This document shows positions 21,401 to 31,310 of a stretch of DNA of 64,000 bases, one piece after another (the stretch's first letter is position 1; every line of letters begins with the position of its first letter). The position numbers and the translations under genes were made by a program. The stretch is from Ypsolopha sequella (Eukaryota; Arthropoda; Insecta; Lepidoptera; Ypsolophidae). The notes below the pieces were generated by a model. That model worked only from the letters and a program-made list of their open reading frames with translations. It ran no database searches and was not told where the DNA came from. The stretch lies in the NCBI GenBank assembly GCA_934047225.1, contig OW203989.1, positions 15,847,977 through 15,911,976 of the forward strand, read 5' to 3'.

Positions 21401-24400
21401 ACGTAAAGATCACAGGAAAAATATAGCGGTTGAGAAATTCATGAAAAAAAATGACAAAATTAAATTTATCTTTCACAATACGGAACCCTAGGTACGCGAG
21501 TCTGACTCACAATTGGCTGGCTTTTTTGTATGGATGGGCATTACAAAAACATAAAATTTGAATTCCTTATCCTTAATTTATAAGATAATGATACCAAATA
21601 TGCCCTTGTGAGAAATCACGACGCGTTAGTATTTTTTGGTTACGGAGCTGCAGGAGCGTATTCCGACACTTACCCGAAGAGTGTAACTGCTGGAGCAGGC
21701 CTTAATCTGCTCATTTTGACCTAGGCCTCACCTGTACCAAGTTTCATGCTTCGGTCACTATCTGAAAGGTCTCCAAACAAGAGCTGGCAAGAGAACCTCA
21801 TGTAATAAAGACTACCAAACGAATCGTAGCTATGCAACCTACGATTTGCTTTAGACTAAACGTCTGTCCGTATAATACTTTATTGTTATCTACTACAATA
21901 AGATTATTAAATTTACAACATCAAAAGCGGTTTTATAAGTACATACATTATTACATTATAACTCTGCGATTCTACGTCGTGATTGGTCCAATTTATTATA
22001 ATACCGCTAAATAACCAATCAGCAGCAACGTCGATGAATACCCCCTGTTCTTATTTCTTATAAAAAATGTAGTATGATGTCCACCTCAATTAATAAAGCA
22101 GATTTTTGCTGAATTTTGACAATTCAAACAATTGTGTCTAGGTTGGTACAATTTAAAATTGCAGGTTGTCGTTATTTCTATATTTTTCCGGATTCCCCAT
22201 CTAATTACCCTATGTTTTTAGCGTAGCCAGCCAGCATAGCAACAATTCCTTAGATTCCAATGAAAATACTTTGCTCTTATGTTAAGTAAATAGGTGATTT
22301 TGTTTTTCAGGGAATAATGTATCCGTACTCACACACCAAAAAGAAAAGAATGTTCAATCATGTTTATGTAAGTAAAATTTATAAAATTAGGCAAGTTTTA
22401 AAATAATGATAAACATACATACAGACATATACTGGGTGTTAATAGGAAGCTGCGGAAGCCGGAAACTGGCGATAGTACTCGTCCATACGAACAACTTTTA
22501 CTATATGGAGACAAAACTCGAATCACGAAAAAAAAAATCAGCTGTAGCATAGAAAAGTTACATAGCTACCCGACCAAAATGTATGAAACAATTTTTTTTC
22601 ACGAAAAGTTGTTCGTATGGACGAGTTCTATCGCCAGTTTCCGGCTTCCGCAACTTCCTATTAACACCCTGAATATTTCTATCTGCTAGCCTCTTGACAC
22701 ACATCTTTTGCCTCTTCCTCTAAATTAATCTTATCTAATTAATTAATCTGGTCACACAAGCTTTTCTATTTACCTTCTACTTGTACCATATATTTCTTTC
22801 GTCACTCCTCCAGCACTCGTAGCGTAGTGTTTAATCGCGCGCGACGCCACTTAGTTGTATCACAAGTGCGAGGAGCGTGACACGATGTTTTTGTGATTAA
22901 ACAGTATGTCACGCTCCTCGGACCTTTGATTCAACTAAGCCGCGTCGCGCGCGATGAAACACTATGCTACCGGGCCAGGCCCGGACCTACATTTGTAAAA
23001 GGGGTGCAAAGATTTTTACAAAGGTGCTTGTATAAAAATTATAAATAACTCTAAAGATTTATTTTCCTCGATTTCATATCAAGTGAAATCTTCAAATTAA
23101 ATCTCATAACTGAGATAGTTGGCAATTTTATTTTGCTTTCAGTCAATAATATTGTTAAATACACAAATTTTATTTGTTCAAAATATTTTGTTTTAATATG
23201 CTAAATTGTCCAAACGCGAGAGCATGTTTGGCGAAATGGACCCTTAATGTAAAGCAAAATAAATAATTCGTAGAGGCAGCGAGCCACGGCTGCCGCGCGG
23301 GCTGCATTTGGTATAAATGGTAGACAGTACGTTGCTGGCCAGACGTCCGAGTTTTTACGTAAGTCTTTTTGTCATAATTATAGTTTATATTCTTAAAAAC
23401 TCGAGATGTGTCGTGGGATACCCGATTGGGACGAAGGTTCTTTCCATACAGACGCGCAAGCCGCCGCCACGTCGCGCCGCTCACCCCACCCCGTACTATG
23501 AAACGCTGTAAAAAGTGTTAGCGATAAAGAAGTGTATGAAAACGATACGATGAAAACGTAAAGGTCGAAATGCTACAATATTTTCGGCCTGGGCCTCATC
23601 CACCAAGCGTTTGTGGTATAATAACTTCGTTCCAAAAATTATATCCGTAACTGGCGTTCGATTAACACCAGTTACAAACCACCACAAGCCTAAAATCGAA
23701 TTTTTTGACGTCAAGTATAAGGTTTTTGAACAGAGTCAAAGCAAAAAAAAAATGAATGTATTGCTGAGAACACTGATTAAATGATTACCCGAATAGAAAT
23801 AGTAAAAGATTATGTAATAAAATAGTATAGGTAGAACTCGGTGTGTCTGTACATTGAAGGAAAGTAATAAAAATAGAAAGGGGGTGACTGAAGAAGTATA
23901 GTAGAACACAAATCTGCGATTTTTAGAATTCTTTTCTGTCTGTCTGTCTGTTTGTCCACGCACATCTCCGAAACCACTGAACCGATTTGGATGTATTTTT
24001 TTTTATTATCATCAACTGTTCAACATATACGCTATAAGGGGTGATAATAAAATAACGTCCAAGCCAAAAACAAGGCAGGATTGAATAAACGCGGGAGGGG
24101 TCGCGGGCAAGGCACACACCTACTATAATACTTTACACACTAACATCTGAATCTATTCGTTCAGTGAGTAAGTGTGCGACTTTAATTTATACAGTTCTTA
24201 ATACTAGTTAAGCAATGAAAATGTTATCTTAATTAATAATAACCAAAATTATGTTTGAAAACGTCCACAGTCTTGCCAAAATCTGGTTTCTCCTGAAAAA
24301 GTTTTCAATTTTACGCCCGGAACAAAATCGGCACGATTGTATTGTTTCATGGAGCGTGCACCTTATAATAGCGAAATGAGACAGCATGACATTTGGCCAC

Positions 24401-27101
24401 GCCCACAACTGAGTTCGTCACGTCATGATGTCCGTTCTTAATCTGACACTGATAATCTTCTCTTCTATTGTGGGTGCTTTTAATTTGGTCCTTTAGTATT
24501 CTTCTGAGTATACACCAAATTATAAAAAAAAACGTGCCTCTTTCAATAAATTGTTTTTTTATTAGCATTGTACGCGGGCGGCATTGAAGACTGGTTTGAT
24601 GGTCACCTGGGCATCGACCACACATACGCCATCGTCATGTCGCAACCACACTACGCTAAAGTTAACAAGGAAGGGTTCCTGGAGGTAAAAATGACGTTCA
24701 GACTGATCCCAATTTTCTAGGGACTTCTTAGGGACTTCTAGGGACAAAATCAAGCTTTCACAGCAACGCATCATGACGCCGCATTTTTTCACCAATCTGT
24801 CATAGTTTCCTAATGAAAGTTCAATTTATTCTTACTTTGATCATCCGTTGTTGGCACAAAGAAAAAAATAGTCGTTTGGTTTTCTGTCTGGCCATTTCTC
24901 GTTTGTTTTCTTAGGCAAAACTTCAAATTGCAAAGTTTCATATGATATTTCAAACATAGGTCTAGAGGTGAATAAGTAAGTAGTAGAGAGTATGTACGTA
25001 GTTTGCCTAGGGCGATATATGTAACTCCAAGGGCGTAGCAATGATTTTTTTTTGGGGGGGGGGCAGATTTAATTATTAACCCAGCCGACCGACCACTGAC
25101 AGATAGATGTTAAAGACAACGAATACAAAACTTTTCGTTTTTATTTATGCATGTTAGACATGTTAGTTGATGTTAGTATACACATAGGAAGGTGGTGTAG
25201 GTATTATTAAAAACATTAACATTGTTTTACGTATATTGCTGATGTATTTTGGTTTTATTTCATATTTTACTTTTATTCTGGGGTGGGCCAGAAGGTTTCT
25301 GGGGTGGGCCGGGCCCACCTGCCCCCCCCCCTCCTTGCTACGCCTAGAGGTTGGCCCTATTTCAGTACAGAATTAGCTGAATAGGTGAATGCAATTTGAT
25401 GGAACCCGCTTATTGCAGGTACAAGTTTGCAGTGAAAAGTCGTTAAATAAATATTATAGTTTTATAATGAATAATAACGTGTTTGAGATTTTGCGATATC
25501 CAACTTGCGGTAGTGTGTCGTCAGCACATTTTAGAATTGGGCATATCTGCCTTGGCATATCATATTTCTGTTAACTCCGCTTCGCTCGGCTTCCCAAATT
25601 TATTTACATGTAAACCTAACACGTTCCTCCGCTCCGCTCGTGGTCGCACGCTATTTTTGACTTTTGGTGAAAGATTGTCGATATCTTTCACTCTGATTAC
25701 CGAAATATTCATTATCATTATTTTTTATTTTTTCCAGTTGACAATTTATTTCATGACATATACATATATATATATTATTTTTATTGTTTGTTATATATTT
25801 TATTAGTATGTATTTATCATTATATATTAATACGTTTATCTATTAATATTGAAATATATCTATTATTAAAAATAGTACACCACCATTTCAGCAATCATTC
25901 TAAACAGTTTCATCCACCCTAAGGTTGTCTGGAAGAGATCGCTTTAAGCGATAAGGCCGCCTGTTTGTGCTACATAATACGTTAGTTAAAATTAAGTATT
26001 TATATTTCTGTTCCTTTTTATATGGTGTACAAATAAAGTTGTATTGTTGTTGTTGTCGATTTCATATTTTACGATCTGCCCACGACATATTGATCACTCA
26101 ATAGCTTTCACAGAAAATAAATTTCTTTGAGTATAAATTTCTCTTACTTGGTAATAAACAAGGTCTAGCTAGACGGTCATCAACACCCTTAAATTATACC
26201 AAGATCATACATTAATATGCAAGTATTTTGCACAGCTACTTGACCTTTACCTATTGGTTTAGTAAGTCGATTAATTAGTTCAAATTAAATTTTTAATATT
26301 AATTCCAAGGTCCTTTTATCGTTTCGGCAAGTCGAATAACAAATTTTATAGGTATTTTAAATTAAAACTTATTTAATGTGTCGATTCGGTGTAACACATG
26401 ACTAACCTTATTTTAAGTGTCCTGTCTTTGTCTTTTCGATAAAGAAACAAAAAGAAAGAACGCTTAAATTAAGTCTAGTCCTGTCAAATAAGTTAATTCG
26501 TGGTACACCGAATTGACACTTGTTTTACCCTAAACCAGATAAGCGATATCGAGGCTGCAGCTACTGTACAACGCTGTACTTTGCAATCCTCCATCAGATC
26601 ATTTGTATATAAGGTCTTTCAATTTAAATTGAAAGTAATTTGGGAGGTGATTCAGTATCGTTAATAATCACATTCCACTGCAAAGAACATTTTTTTGCGC
26701 GAACTTTTTCTTCACTTGTCCATACAAACTGAGTCAGCTGATCGGACCACTTTGTACTGAGAAGTGAAAAAAAAGTTCGCGCAAAAAAAAGTGCTTTGCA
26801 GTGGAATGTGATATCACCTCCTAAATTACTTTCAATTTAAATTGAAAGACCTTATATATTATTTGTTTGTTTGTTGTTGTCGATGTGTGTGTATATTGTT
26901 TGTTTGTATTTGCTTTCGCAGGGGGTGGTGCATGAAGCCTTCGCAGCTATAGACACGTTACTTCTCCAGAAAGTCGCAGAACCGGATGCTCTCCCCAAAG
27001 TAATACTGACACAGAATAGTCGCCGCAACTTAGCATTCCGATATACGCAGTCACATTTGAAAATTATATGCAGTGTCATTTCTGTTGCTGTCCTTAGCTA
27101 A
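12428..27101 (+). CDS. Secreted M14 carboxypeptidase-like pseudoenzyme, 843 residues, complete
   Basis: Twelve exons join in phase: 12428-12539, 12616-12925, 13098-13296, 13371-14183, 14258-14426, 17387-17550, 18243-18414, 19578-19729, 22311-22367, 23274-23358, 24566-24684, 26922-27101. Residues 1-19 are a signal peptide (MKTCIFLIILLDFSHSVLC). RRKR at 40-43 is a furin-type site. Residues ~44-478 are Pro/Thr/Ser/acidic low complexity. The M14 fold is at ~480-800: IIAGIHGRD, PVLNPDGYDYS, GVNLDRNFEYQW, MYPYSHT, YAGGIEDW. By bovine CPA numbering His69 is kept (H537), but Glu72 is Asp540, Arg127 is Lys594, Asn144 is Asp637, His196 is Lys692, Tyr248 is Pro745 and the catalytic Glu270 is Val768; Arg145 (R638) remains. 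It should not hydrolyse peptides. The insert at 600-631 is Cys-rich. The C-terminus is hydrophobic (IICSVISVAVLS), possibly a membrane anchor. The least certain join is the GTTCGG donor at 12,926. Confidence 0.87.
14688..15023. repeat. Foldback element with a second palindrome inside
   Basis: The outer arms (ATCCATGACTTGAATCTTAA and its complement near 15,010) include AAATCAAATACACACAAAAG and its inverse. Inside, at 14,757-14,812, lies a short palindrome around CCCGTAGCATAGTGTTTA, a block also forming the ends of the element at 22,820-22,970. A LINE-like tail (TTCTTTATTGCAC) lies between. It is intronic in the plus-strand M14 gene. Confidence 0.72.
15115..15600 (-). mobile_element. LINE (Jockey/CR1-type) C-terminal fragment
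   Basis: On the minus strand the frame reads LLRPNNKLLLPSMRLKL, then IYVFNKLPKSLKN and YYTVQEYLDD, the typical C-terminal end of Jockey/CR1-clade polyproteins (short His/Tyr block, 'FNxLPxxLK', 'YYSVxEFL'). The 3' part to 15,115 has the GCACCCTGTTGGGC block. It is 5'-truncated and lies in an intron of the plus-strand M14 gene. Confidence 0.75.
16100..16985 (-). mobile_element. RTE-type LINE fragment with frameshifts
   Basis: On the minus strand the frame shows reverse transcriptase motifs: VISPTLFTAALKDVF, the FADD catalytic box in LRFADDIVIMAESL, and LRMNLDKTKTMFN. It then shifts frame to YVGQAIQLCKNNFD and GWAVFGKLRHIF, and to the RTE tail WTGHICLRRDDRWG and GRPHARWTVDLKDVAG. An inverted duplication of about 30 bp (16,379-16,454) interrupts it. 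It is 5'-truncated where it meets the MITE remnant at about 16,990. It is a dead copy in an intron. Confidence 0.88.
16379..16454. repeat. Hairpin inside the RTE fragment
   Basis: GGATAAAATCCGAAACGAAG and its complement flank a short loop, with arms of about 31 bases. The block is normal RTE sequence present twice in opposite orientation, so it arose by a local inverted duplication. Confidence 0.85.
17007..17149. repeat. MITE, GCGGGTCTACCGCG family, copy 2, left end missing
   Basis: The body matches the copies at 4,851 and 53,388, including TGCATGCGAAATTCAACGCG. The right terminal repeat is present; the left one is replaced by CACCCTGGGGT-containing sequence next to the truncated RTE element. 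Confidence 0.85.
17617..17979. repeat. Palindromic MITE-like element, copy 2
   Basis: This is a full copy of the 497-860 element: GAGCGGTTT and AAACCGCT ends, the CTAATTAATCGAAACAGAAC block inverted at both sides, and the GAAACCAATGGAAACTTTGC block near the centre. It lies 67 bases after the NPDG exon of the M14 gene. Confidence 0.88.
18923..19555. repeat. Foldback element abutting an M14 exon
   Basis: The ends (ATACAGCGTGTCCCTCGTAC and its complement) and the GTGCACATCTGAAAAGGGGTG block are inverted. The right end falls only 23 bases before the exon at 19,578, so the element supplies much of the sequence ahead of that acceptor. Its centre is A- and T-run rich. Confidence 0.82.
19824..21773. 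repeat. Two-kilobase inverted repeat with nested repeats inside
   Basis: The arms of about 245 bp (19,824-20,068 and 21,529-21,773) carry ATAGTGACCGAAGCATGAAA and its complement, and share GATTAAGGCCTGC-type blocks. Part of an arm is present a third time at 20,325-20,375. Between the arms are a LINE-like tail (20,381-20,640), a 46-bp hairpin (20,958-21,003) and the dispersed repeat at 20,990-21,530. It is intronic in the plus-strand M14 gene. Confidence 0.82.
20990..21530 (+). repeat. Dispersed repeat, TACGCGAGTCTGACTC tail, full copy
   Basis: It begins with the TCCGTCCGTCCGT stretch, contains CCTTATCTCCGAAACTGG and ends in GGTACGCGAGTCTGACTC. It belongs to the same family as 52,503-53,186 and 63,533-64,000. 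Confidence 0.78.
22433..22670. repeat. 238-bp palindromic MITE, GGGTGTTAATAGGAAG ends
   Basis: Arms of about 75 bases carry GGGTGTTAATAGGAAG, GCCGGAAACTGGCGATAG and CGTCCATACGAACAAC, with complements at the right. A partial relative is at 62,120-62,200. It lies 65 bases after the 57-nt M14 exon. Confidence 0.88.
22820..22970. repeat. 151-bp GC-rich palindromic element
   Basis: The arms run from AGCGTAGTGTTTAATCGCGC through GAGGAGCGTGAC, and both blocks recur inverted at the right. Its ends resemble the palindrome at 14,757-14,812. Confidence 0.86.
23165..23250. repeat. Fragment of a foldback arm just before an M14 exon
   Basis: AAATTGTCCAAACGCGAGAG and GCATGTTTGGCG match the ends of the 29,841-30,546 inverted repeat. 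It stops 23 bases before the exon that starts at 23,274. Confidence 0.7.
23450..23640. repeat. Dispersed repeat shared with 43,975-44,340
   Basis: Both places carry GACGCGCAAGCCGCC, then CCCCGTACTATGAAACGC, GCGATAAAGAAGTGTAT and ATACGATGAAAACGTAA. The copy at 43,975 has about 150 extra bases between the first two blocks. Confidence 0.7.
23895..24180 (-). repeat. Dispersed repeat, intact reference for a split copy at 48.2-49.0 kb
   Basis: Reading the minus strand, it runs from ACGAATAGATTCAGATG through TTTGGCTTGGACG and GTGGTTTCGGAGATGTGCG to GATTTGTGTTCTAC. The same order occurs on the plus strand at 48,240-49,020, split by a foldback element. Confidence 0.75.
25046..25345. mobile_element. 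Probable hAT-like remnant, AGGGCGTAGCAA ends
   Basis: AAGGGCGTAGCAA followed by a G run at the left is mirrored by a C run and TTGCTACGCCT at the right. The structure resembles the 8,215-8,722 element but I see no clear 8-bp target duplication. It is intronic. Confidence 0.5.
25905..26060 (+). mobile_element. LINE 3' tail (CR1-like), sense copy
   Basis: GAAGAGATCGCTTTAAGCGA and TAAGGCCGCC are followed by ACAAATAAAGTTGTATTG and a short TTG repeat. This is the same 3' untranslated block as at 6,215-6,370 in reverse. Confidence 0.7.
26388..26519. repeat. Short palindromic MITE, TCGATTCGGTG family, copy 2
   Basis: GTGTCGATTCGGTG at the left and CACCGAATTGACAC at the right, with AACCTTATTTTAAGTGTCC-type inner blocks mirrored. 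It lies in the last intron of the M14 gene. Confidence 0.88.
26607..26858. repeat. 252-bp palindromic element next to the last M14 exon
   Basis: TAAGGTCTTTCAATTTAAAT and its complement form the ends; ATCACATTCCACTGCAAAG and TTTTGCGCGAACTTTTT are mirrored inside. It ends about 60 bases before the exon at 26,922. Confidence 0.88.
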
Positions 27102-27256
27102 TGAATTTATTGAATAGGTATGGAAATAGTTAAACAATGTGTGTGATCTTGTTACTATTTTGCTTCGACTGAAATATTCTCTGAGCAAGCGGTTCTCAAA
27201 CAATTTTTCTGCGTAGTGTTTCATTCGGATTACGTTGAACTGACTTTTTGAATCAT

Positions 27257-27286
27257 AATAAAAATCATAATGAAATCCATAATAAA
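27257..27286 (+). terminator. Poly(A) signals after the plus-strand M14 gene
   Basis: Two AATAAA hexamers (27,257-27,262 and 27,281-27,286) lie 155-185 bases after the TAA at 27,099-27,101. They are the first canonical signals downstream. Confidence 0.5.
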
Positions 27287-28959
27287 TATCTCATGACGAA
27301 ACTGCACATACTTATACATATGTACCATTTTTATATGGCATAATTATATACCTGCATGAAGATCCATATATGTACATACTTGTGTTCAAACTGTACAAGA
27401 ATTTTTAACCGACGACTATAATTCAGCACAGCTACAGAAAAAGGCGACGATACCTACTTTATCGTTAATACTATTTTTTTTCATAAACATTTAAATTTTC
27501 TACGCATTTAGCGTGAGATGTCACCCTCCCAGTTACATAGCATCACAGCCTTCGATCAGTGATCGAAGATCACTGCTGATAATAGTATAAAAACTGCTCG
27601 TTTTTCGCTAGTATTTTAATTGAAATAAGGTAAGTGGCATTTTCTTCAACGCGTGCTACCGTTTGAGAACCGCTGCCGTTATGTTGAGATGCCCATTTTT
27701 ATTGACTTTTGTGCTGTATTTTTATTTGCATCATGCATATTTATGACCCTTAAGGTTAAACCTTTTTATGACTGCATCTACTTGCCTATTTTAGGAACCA
27801 AAATCACCACTTATTTCTGACTTTGTATTTATTTAAGCTTACATCGATTTAGGATGTCTGTCTGTCTTATCTCGTGCTATTTAGACGAATTGTTGATAAA
27901 CAAAAAATAAATATATCGAAAATTGAAAATTATTTTACGTTTCTTTTACAGATACATTTTTATCTGCAATTATTTTCAGTTTGCAGAGCCATGATGTTTG
28001 TACTATAACATAATAAAATAAAAACTGGCTATGCTTTTGATTGTTGTGTTAAAATATTATTATCCCGCGTTATTTACAGGAAAATTAAACACTTTACTTA
28101 TATCTATAGACTTTTATTTATTTTTGTGGGTATTTCAAACTTTCTGTGCATGGTTTTGTACGAAGGGATTTAATGTGAAATAAAAACGCCAACAAGTACA
28201 AAAGTAAGGTTATAATTAGTGATATGGGTATTAGTAATAAATTAAAAATACGTTTCACACAAAGCACGCGTTATAGAAGTAATAACGATAAGTATGTAAT
28301 TATGTACATAAATATTAATTAACATTTAATTATAATATATTTATATTATTTATCATATAAATATTTCCAAATGTGACATTATTAGTGACTATTTGTTGTG
28401 TGCCTGGGATCCAAGGGTACAGCTATATTTGTTTCATCACTAATGCTGTGAAAACAAGTTGTATTTAACTCGATATGCGGGAGGTAAATAAATAAAATTT
28501 ACAACCCTAATACTGAGATACGTGATCATATTTTCTTAGTCCATAGATAAACCTGATTCCCAGATTTTGTAAATGTTCAAGTTTACCAAGCAGCTCCTGA
28601 CTTCTAGGAAACAGACATCAGCGTAGTTGATGATCGGCAAAAGTAGAGATTGTGCGAGAGTAACTTTAGTTTCAAAGGGGAGAAATTTTTGGAGAGAGAA
28701 GAGAAGAGAAATTTTAATATACTTATATAAGCATAAATACGTGACACATTTACTATATGCAACTTCACATGCGTAAGTTTCGAGACAAACAATAGCCTTA
28801 CAGCCTTACTAAAACTGAGAACTGCTTTTAATATTGCATAAAACCATAATAAAGTTTAAATTTTACCTTTTATTGCTAAATATTACATTTATTATTTTGT
28901 ATTTTCTAAACCCACCATAAATATTACCACCTCTATCTTTTCTTATTAACCATACTAAT
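27287..28959. other. Intergenic, A+T-rich, nothing recognised
   Basis: I see scattered short inverted blocks but no exon, RNA gene or classified repeat that I can support in this stretch. Confidence 0.5.
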
Positions 28960-29150
28960 ATTCCAATATTAGTGGCCAAGAGATGGTGGCTAACGAGGAG
29001 TCAGCAGACCACCAGCTAGGTGGGCTAATGACATTTACGGGGTAGCTGGTAGAATATGGATGAGATCAGCCCGGGACAGGAACTTGTGGCATGAAAAAGA
29101 GGAGGTTTTATACTCAGCAGTGGGCGGAAACGATTTATTTTGTCAATTAT
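28960..29150 (+). mobile_element. RTE-like LINE tail
   Basis: The plus strand reads VAGRIWMRSARDRNLWHEKE followed by the short end EVLYSAVG, the C-terminal signature of RTE-clade elements, then ATGATGATGAT. The rest of the element is absent. Confidence 0.72.
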
Positions 29151-29473
29151 GATGATGATAAAATTATTCAACTTCTACCTAGTCACATCTTTATTTCCGG
29201 CTCGTATCTAATACTTCGAACGCATATGGAACATGGTCCATAAATGTACAACGCTCGCTAAGGAACTACACGTCGTAGTAGTGCTACGTCAGCAGGTCTA
29301 CAAAGCTCCCGCTCCCGCTACGCAGCTCTGTGCTACTTACGTTTGCTACGTCGTAGCTAAAGATAACATAATTGTTTTTGTTCGGCGAAAATAACGCAAA
29401 TTTTTTATTGTAGTTTACTTGCGTGTTATTTCCGCCCTGTAAAAAGCTACAGGTATGATCGATGTATATGACT

Positions 29474-29603
29474 AAGGGCCTGTTTCACCACTTCCAGATA
29501 AGTGCCTGATAGTTATATGTGACATATAACGCATACAAAATGTGTTCCATTTTTAAACTTATCTTCTGGATATCACTTATCTGGAAGTGGTGAAACAGGC
29601 CCT
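29474..29603. repeat. 130-bp MITE, AGGGCCTGTTTCACCACTT ends
   Basis: AGGGCCTGTTTCACCACTTC and its exact complement form the ends, with CAGATAAGTG also mirrored. It has no coding content. Confidence 0.9.
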
Positions 29604-29840
29604 AATATCAATCAGTAGACCCTGTTGGGCAGCACAGCAATCTGGCGTAGGATAATATGGTAATACGTACTCATATCTGTAAGAAAAGTAATTTTCGTGT
29701 TGCCATGTTTTTTCCGTATCATTTATATACTTATTAAAAAGTTGTTGCGTACATATAAGAATATATAATATAAAAAAAATTTAAACTTGTTCTCTGGATG
29801 ATGCTTATATCCGAGGATGGGCCTAAGTGTTTTTAGCACT

Positions 29841-30546
29841 TTAAGGGTCGGTTGCGCCAAACATGCTCTCGCGTTTGGACAATTTAACATATTAACACAA
29901 AACATTTTTAACAAATAAAATGTGTGTAAGTAGTTAAGAAGTTGAACTACATTACAATTTTTCAGATTTGACACAAGTATCACAAACATCGAGAAAAAAA
30001 AATCGGAAAGATCACTAAAATCACGAAAAACGTAATTTGGCGTTGCAAACAGAAAAAAAATGTTTTTTTGTTCCAAATGAAATATTTTTTTTGCGTAAAG
30101 AGATCAAATTACCTTATTCATATAATTTTTTTTCCTTTCGAAATTTAAGAAGAAATACACGAAAATTCAAATTCTTTTTGCGTATTTTTTCTGTACAAGA
30201 AAAATGTAGAATGATTGAGTATTTCTTTTAAAATAACAAAAGAAAATAAAAAATGAAAAAAAAAACTGTAAAGGCTACTTTCTTTACTCTATAAAAAAAT
30301 ATTTTATTTTGTACTTAGAATAGTAGACTGATCATACTAGTTCCAAAACCAAATTACGTTTTCCGTATTTTACTGATCTTTCCGATTTTTTTTCTCGGTG
30401 GTTGTGATACTTGTGTCAAATCTGAAAAATTATAATGTAGTTCAACTTCTTAACTACTTACAAACATTTTATTCGTTAAAAATATTTTGTTTTAATAAAC
30501 TAAATTGTCCAAACGCGATAGCATGTTTGGCGCAACCGACCCTTAA
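29841..30546. repeat. 700-bp inverted repeat with long arms
   Basis: The arms of about 200 bases begin TTAAGGGTCGGTTGCGCCAA and include TTCAGATTTGACACAAGTAT, all mirrored at the right. The centre (30,050-30,340) is A+T-rich. A fragment of the arm is at 23,165-23,250. Confidence 0.87.
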
Positions 30547-30654
30547 AAGCACCAATGAAACCCGCATCATCAGCAAGTTGATACGTCATACATCAGATGC
30601 ATAGTTAGATTAGATGTAATTATTCCATCCATCAGCGTGTATGGTCCACAGAGG

Positions 30655-31310
30655 CCTTTTCAAGAATTCTCCACCCATAAATACTCATGGACTCACACAT
30701 GCTGGGCAGGCGGGTTGGTTAGCGCCGTGCCGAAACCCTCGCACCGGTGACGCCACTGCCCGTCACCAGTCTGTTTCATATAAGGCCTGGCAAGTGGGGA
30801 TGGATATACCATTGAGATCTGTCCTCTTCTCTACCCGAAAAACTTCCGAGGGGTTTGCGAGTAAGATGGTGGTACCTTCACTGTCGAGCCCAGTTTTAGC
30901 TCTACCACCTCACCTACCTACCTTAAATAAAATTATTAAAATATGTTAATTGGTTCTCGTTATCGCTTTTGATGTCGAACAGTAAACGTGTAAAAATAAT
31001 TAAGAAATACCCTTGCATAATTGTCTTATTTCTTTTCAACATCTTCTTCAGGTGTTAGAGCTGATGCCGGGCTCGACTGTGGAGACCCCCTCGAAGTAAT
31101 TCGGAGGAGAGTAAGAGAACAGCTCACAGGCAAAAAACCAGGAGGCCCACCATGCCTGGGACCGATGGATGACGGTATATCCATCCCTAATAGCCGGGCC
31201 GTATATGGAACAGACTGGTGACGGGCAGCGGCGTCACTGGTGCGAGGGTTCCGGTACCGCGCTCACAAACCCGCCCGCCCAGCGTGTGTGAGTATGGGCT
31301 ATTATTCCAG
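30655..31310. repeat. Inverted pair of a dispersed repeat
   Basis: The block at 30,700-30,800 (GGGCAGGCGGGTTGG, ACCGGTGACGCCACTGCCCG, CACCAGTCTGTTTCATAT) reappears in reverse at 31,190-31,290. Outer parts are not symmetrical, so these may be two head-to-head copies of one element. From 31,311 to 33,797, apart from the palindrome at 32,686-33,084, I see simple repeats (for example GATA repeats near 32,462) and nothing else. Confidence 0.68.

Noticed and set aside
30037..30231. Open frames inside the 29,841-30,546 inverted repeat
   Set aside because: They are Phe/Lys-rich translations of A+T-rich repeat sequence and differ between arms.
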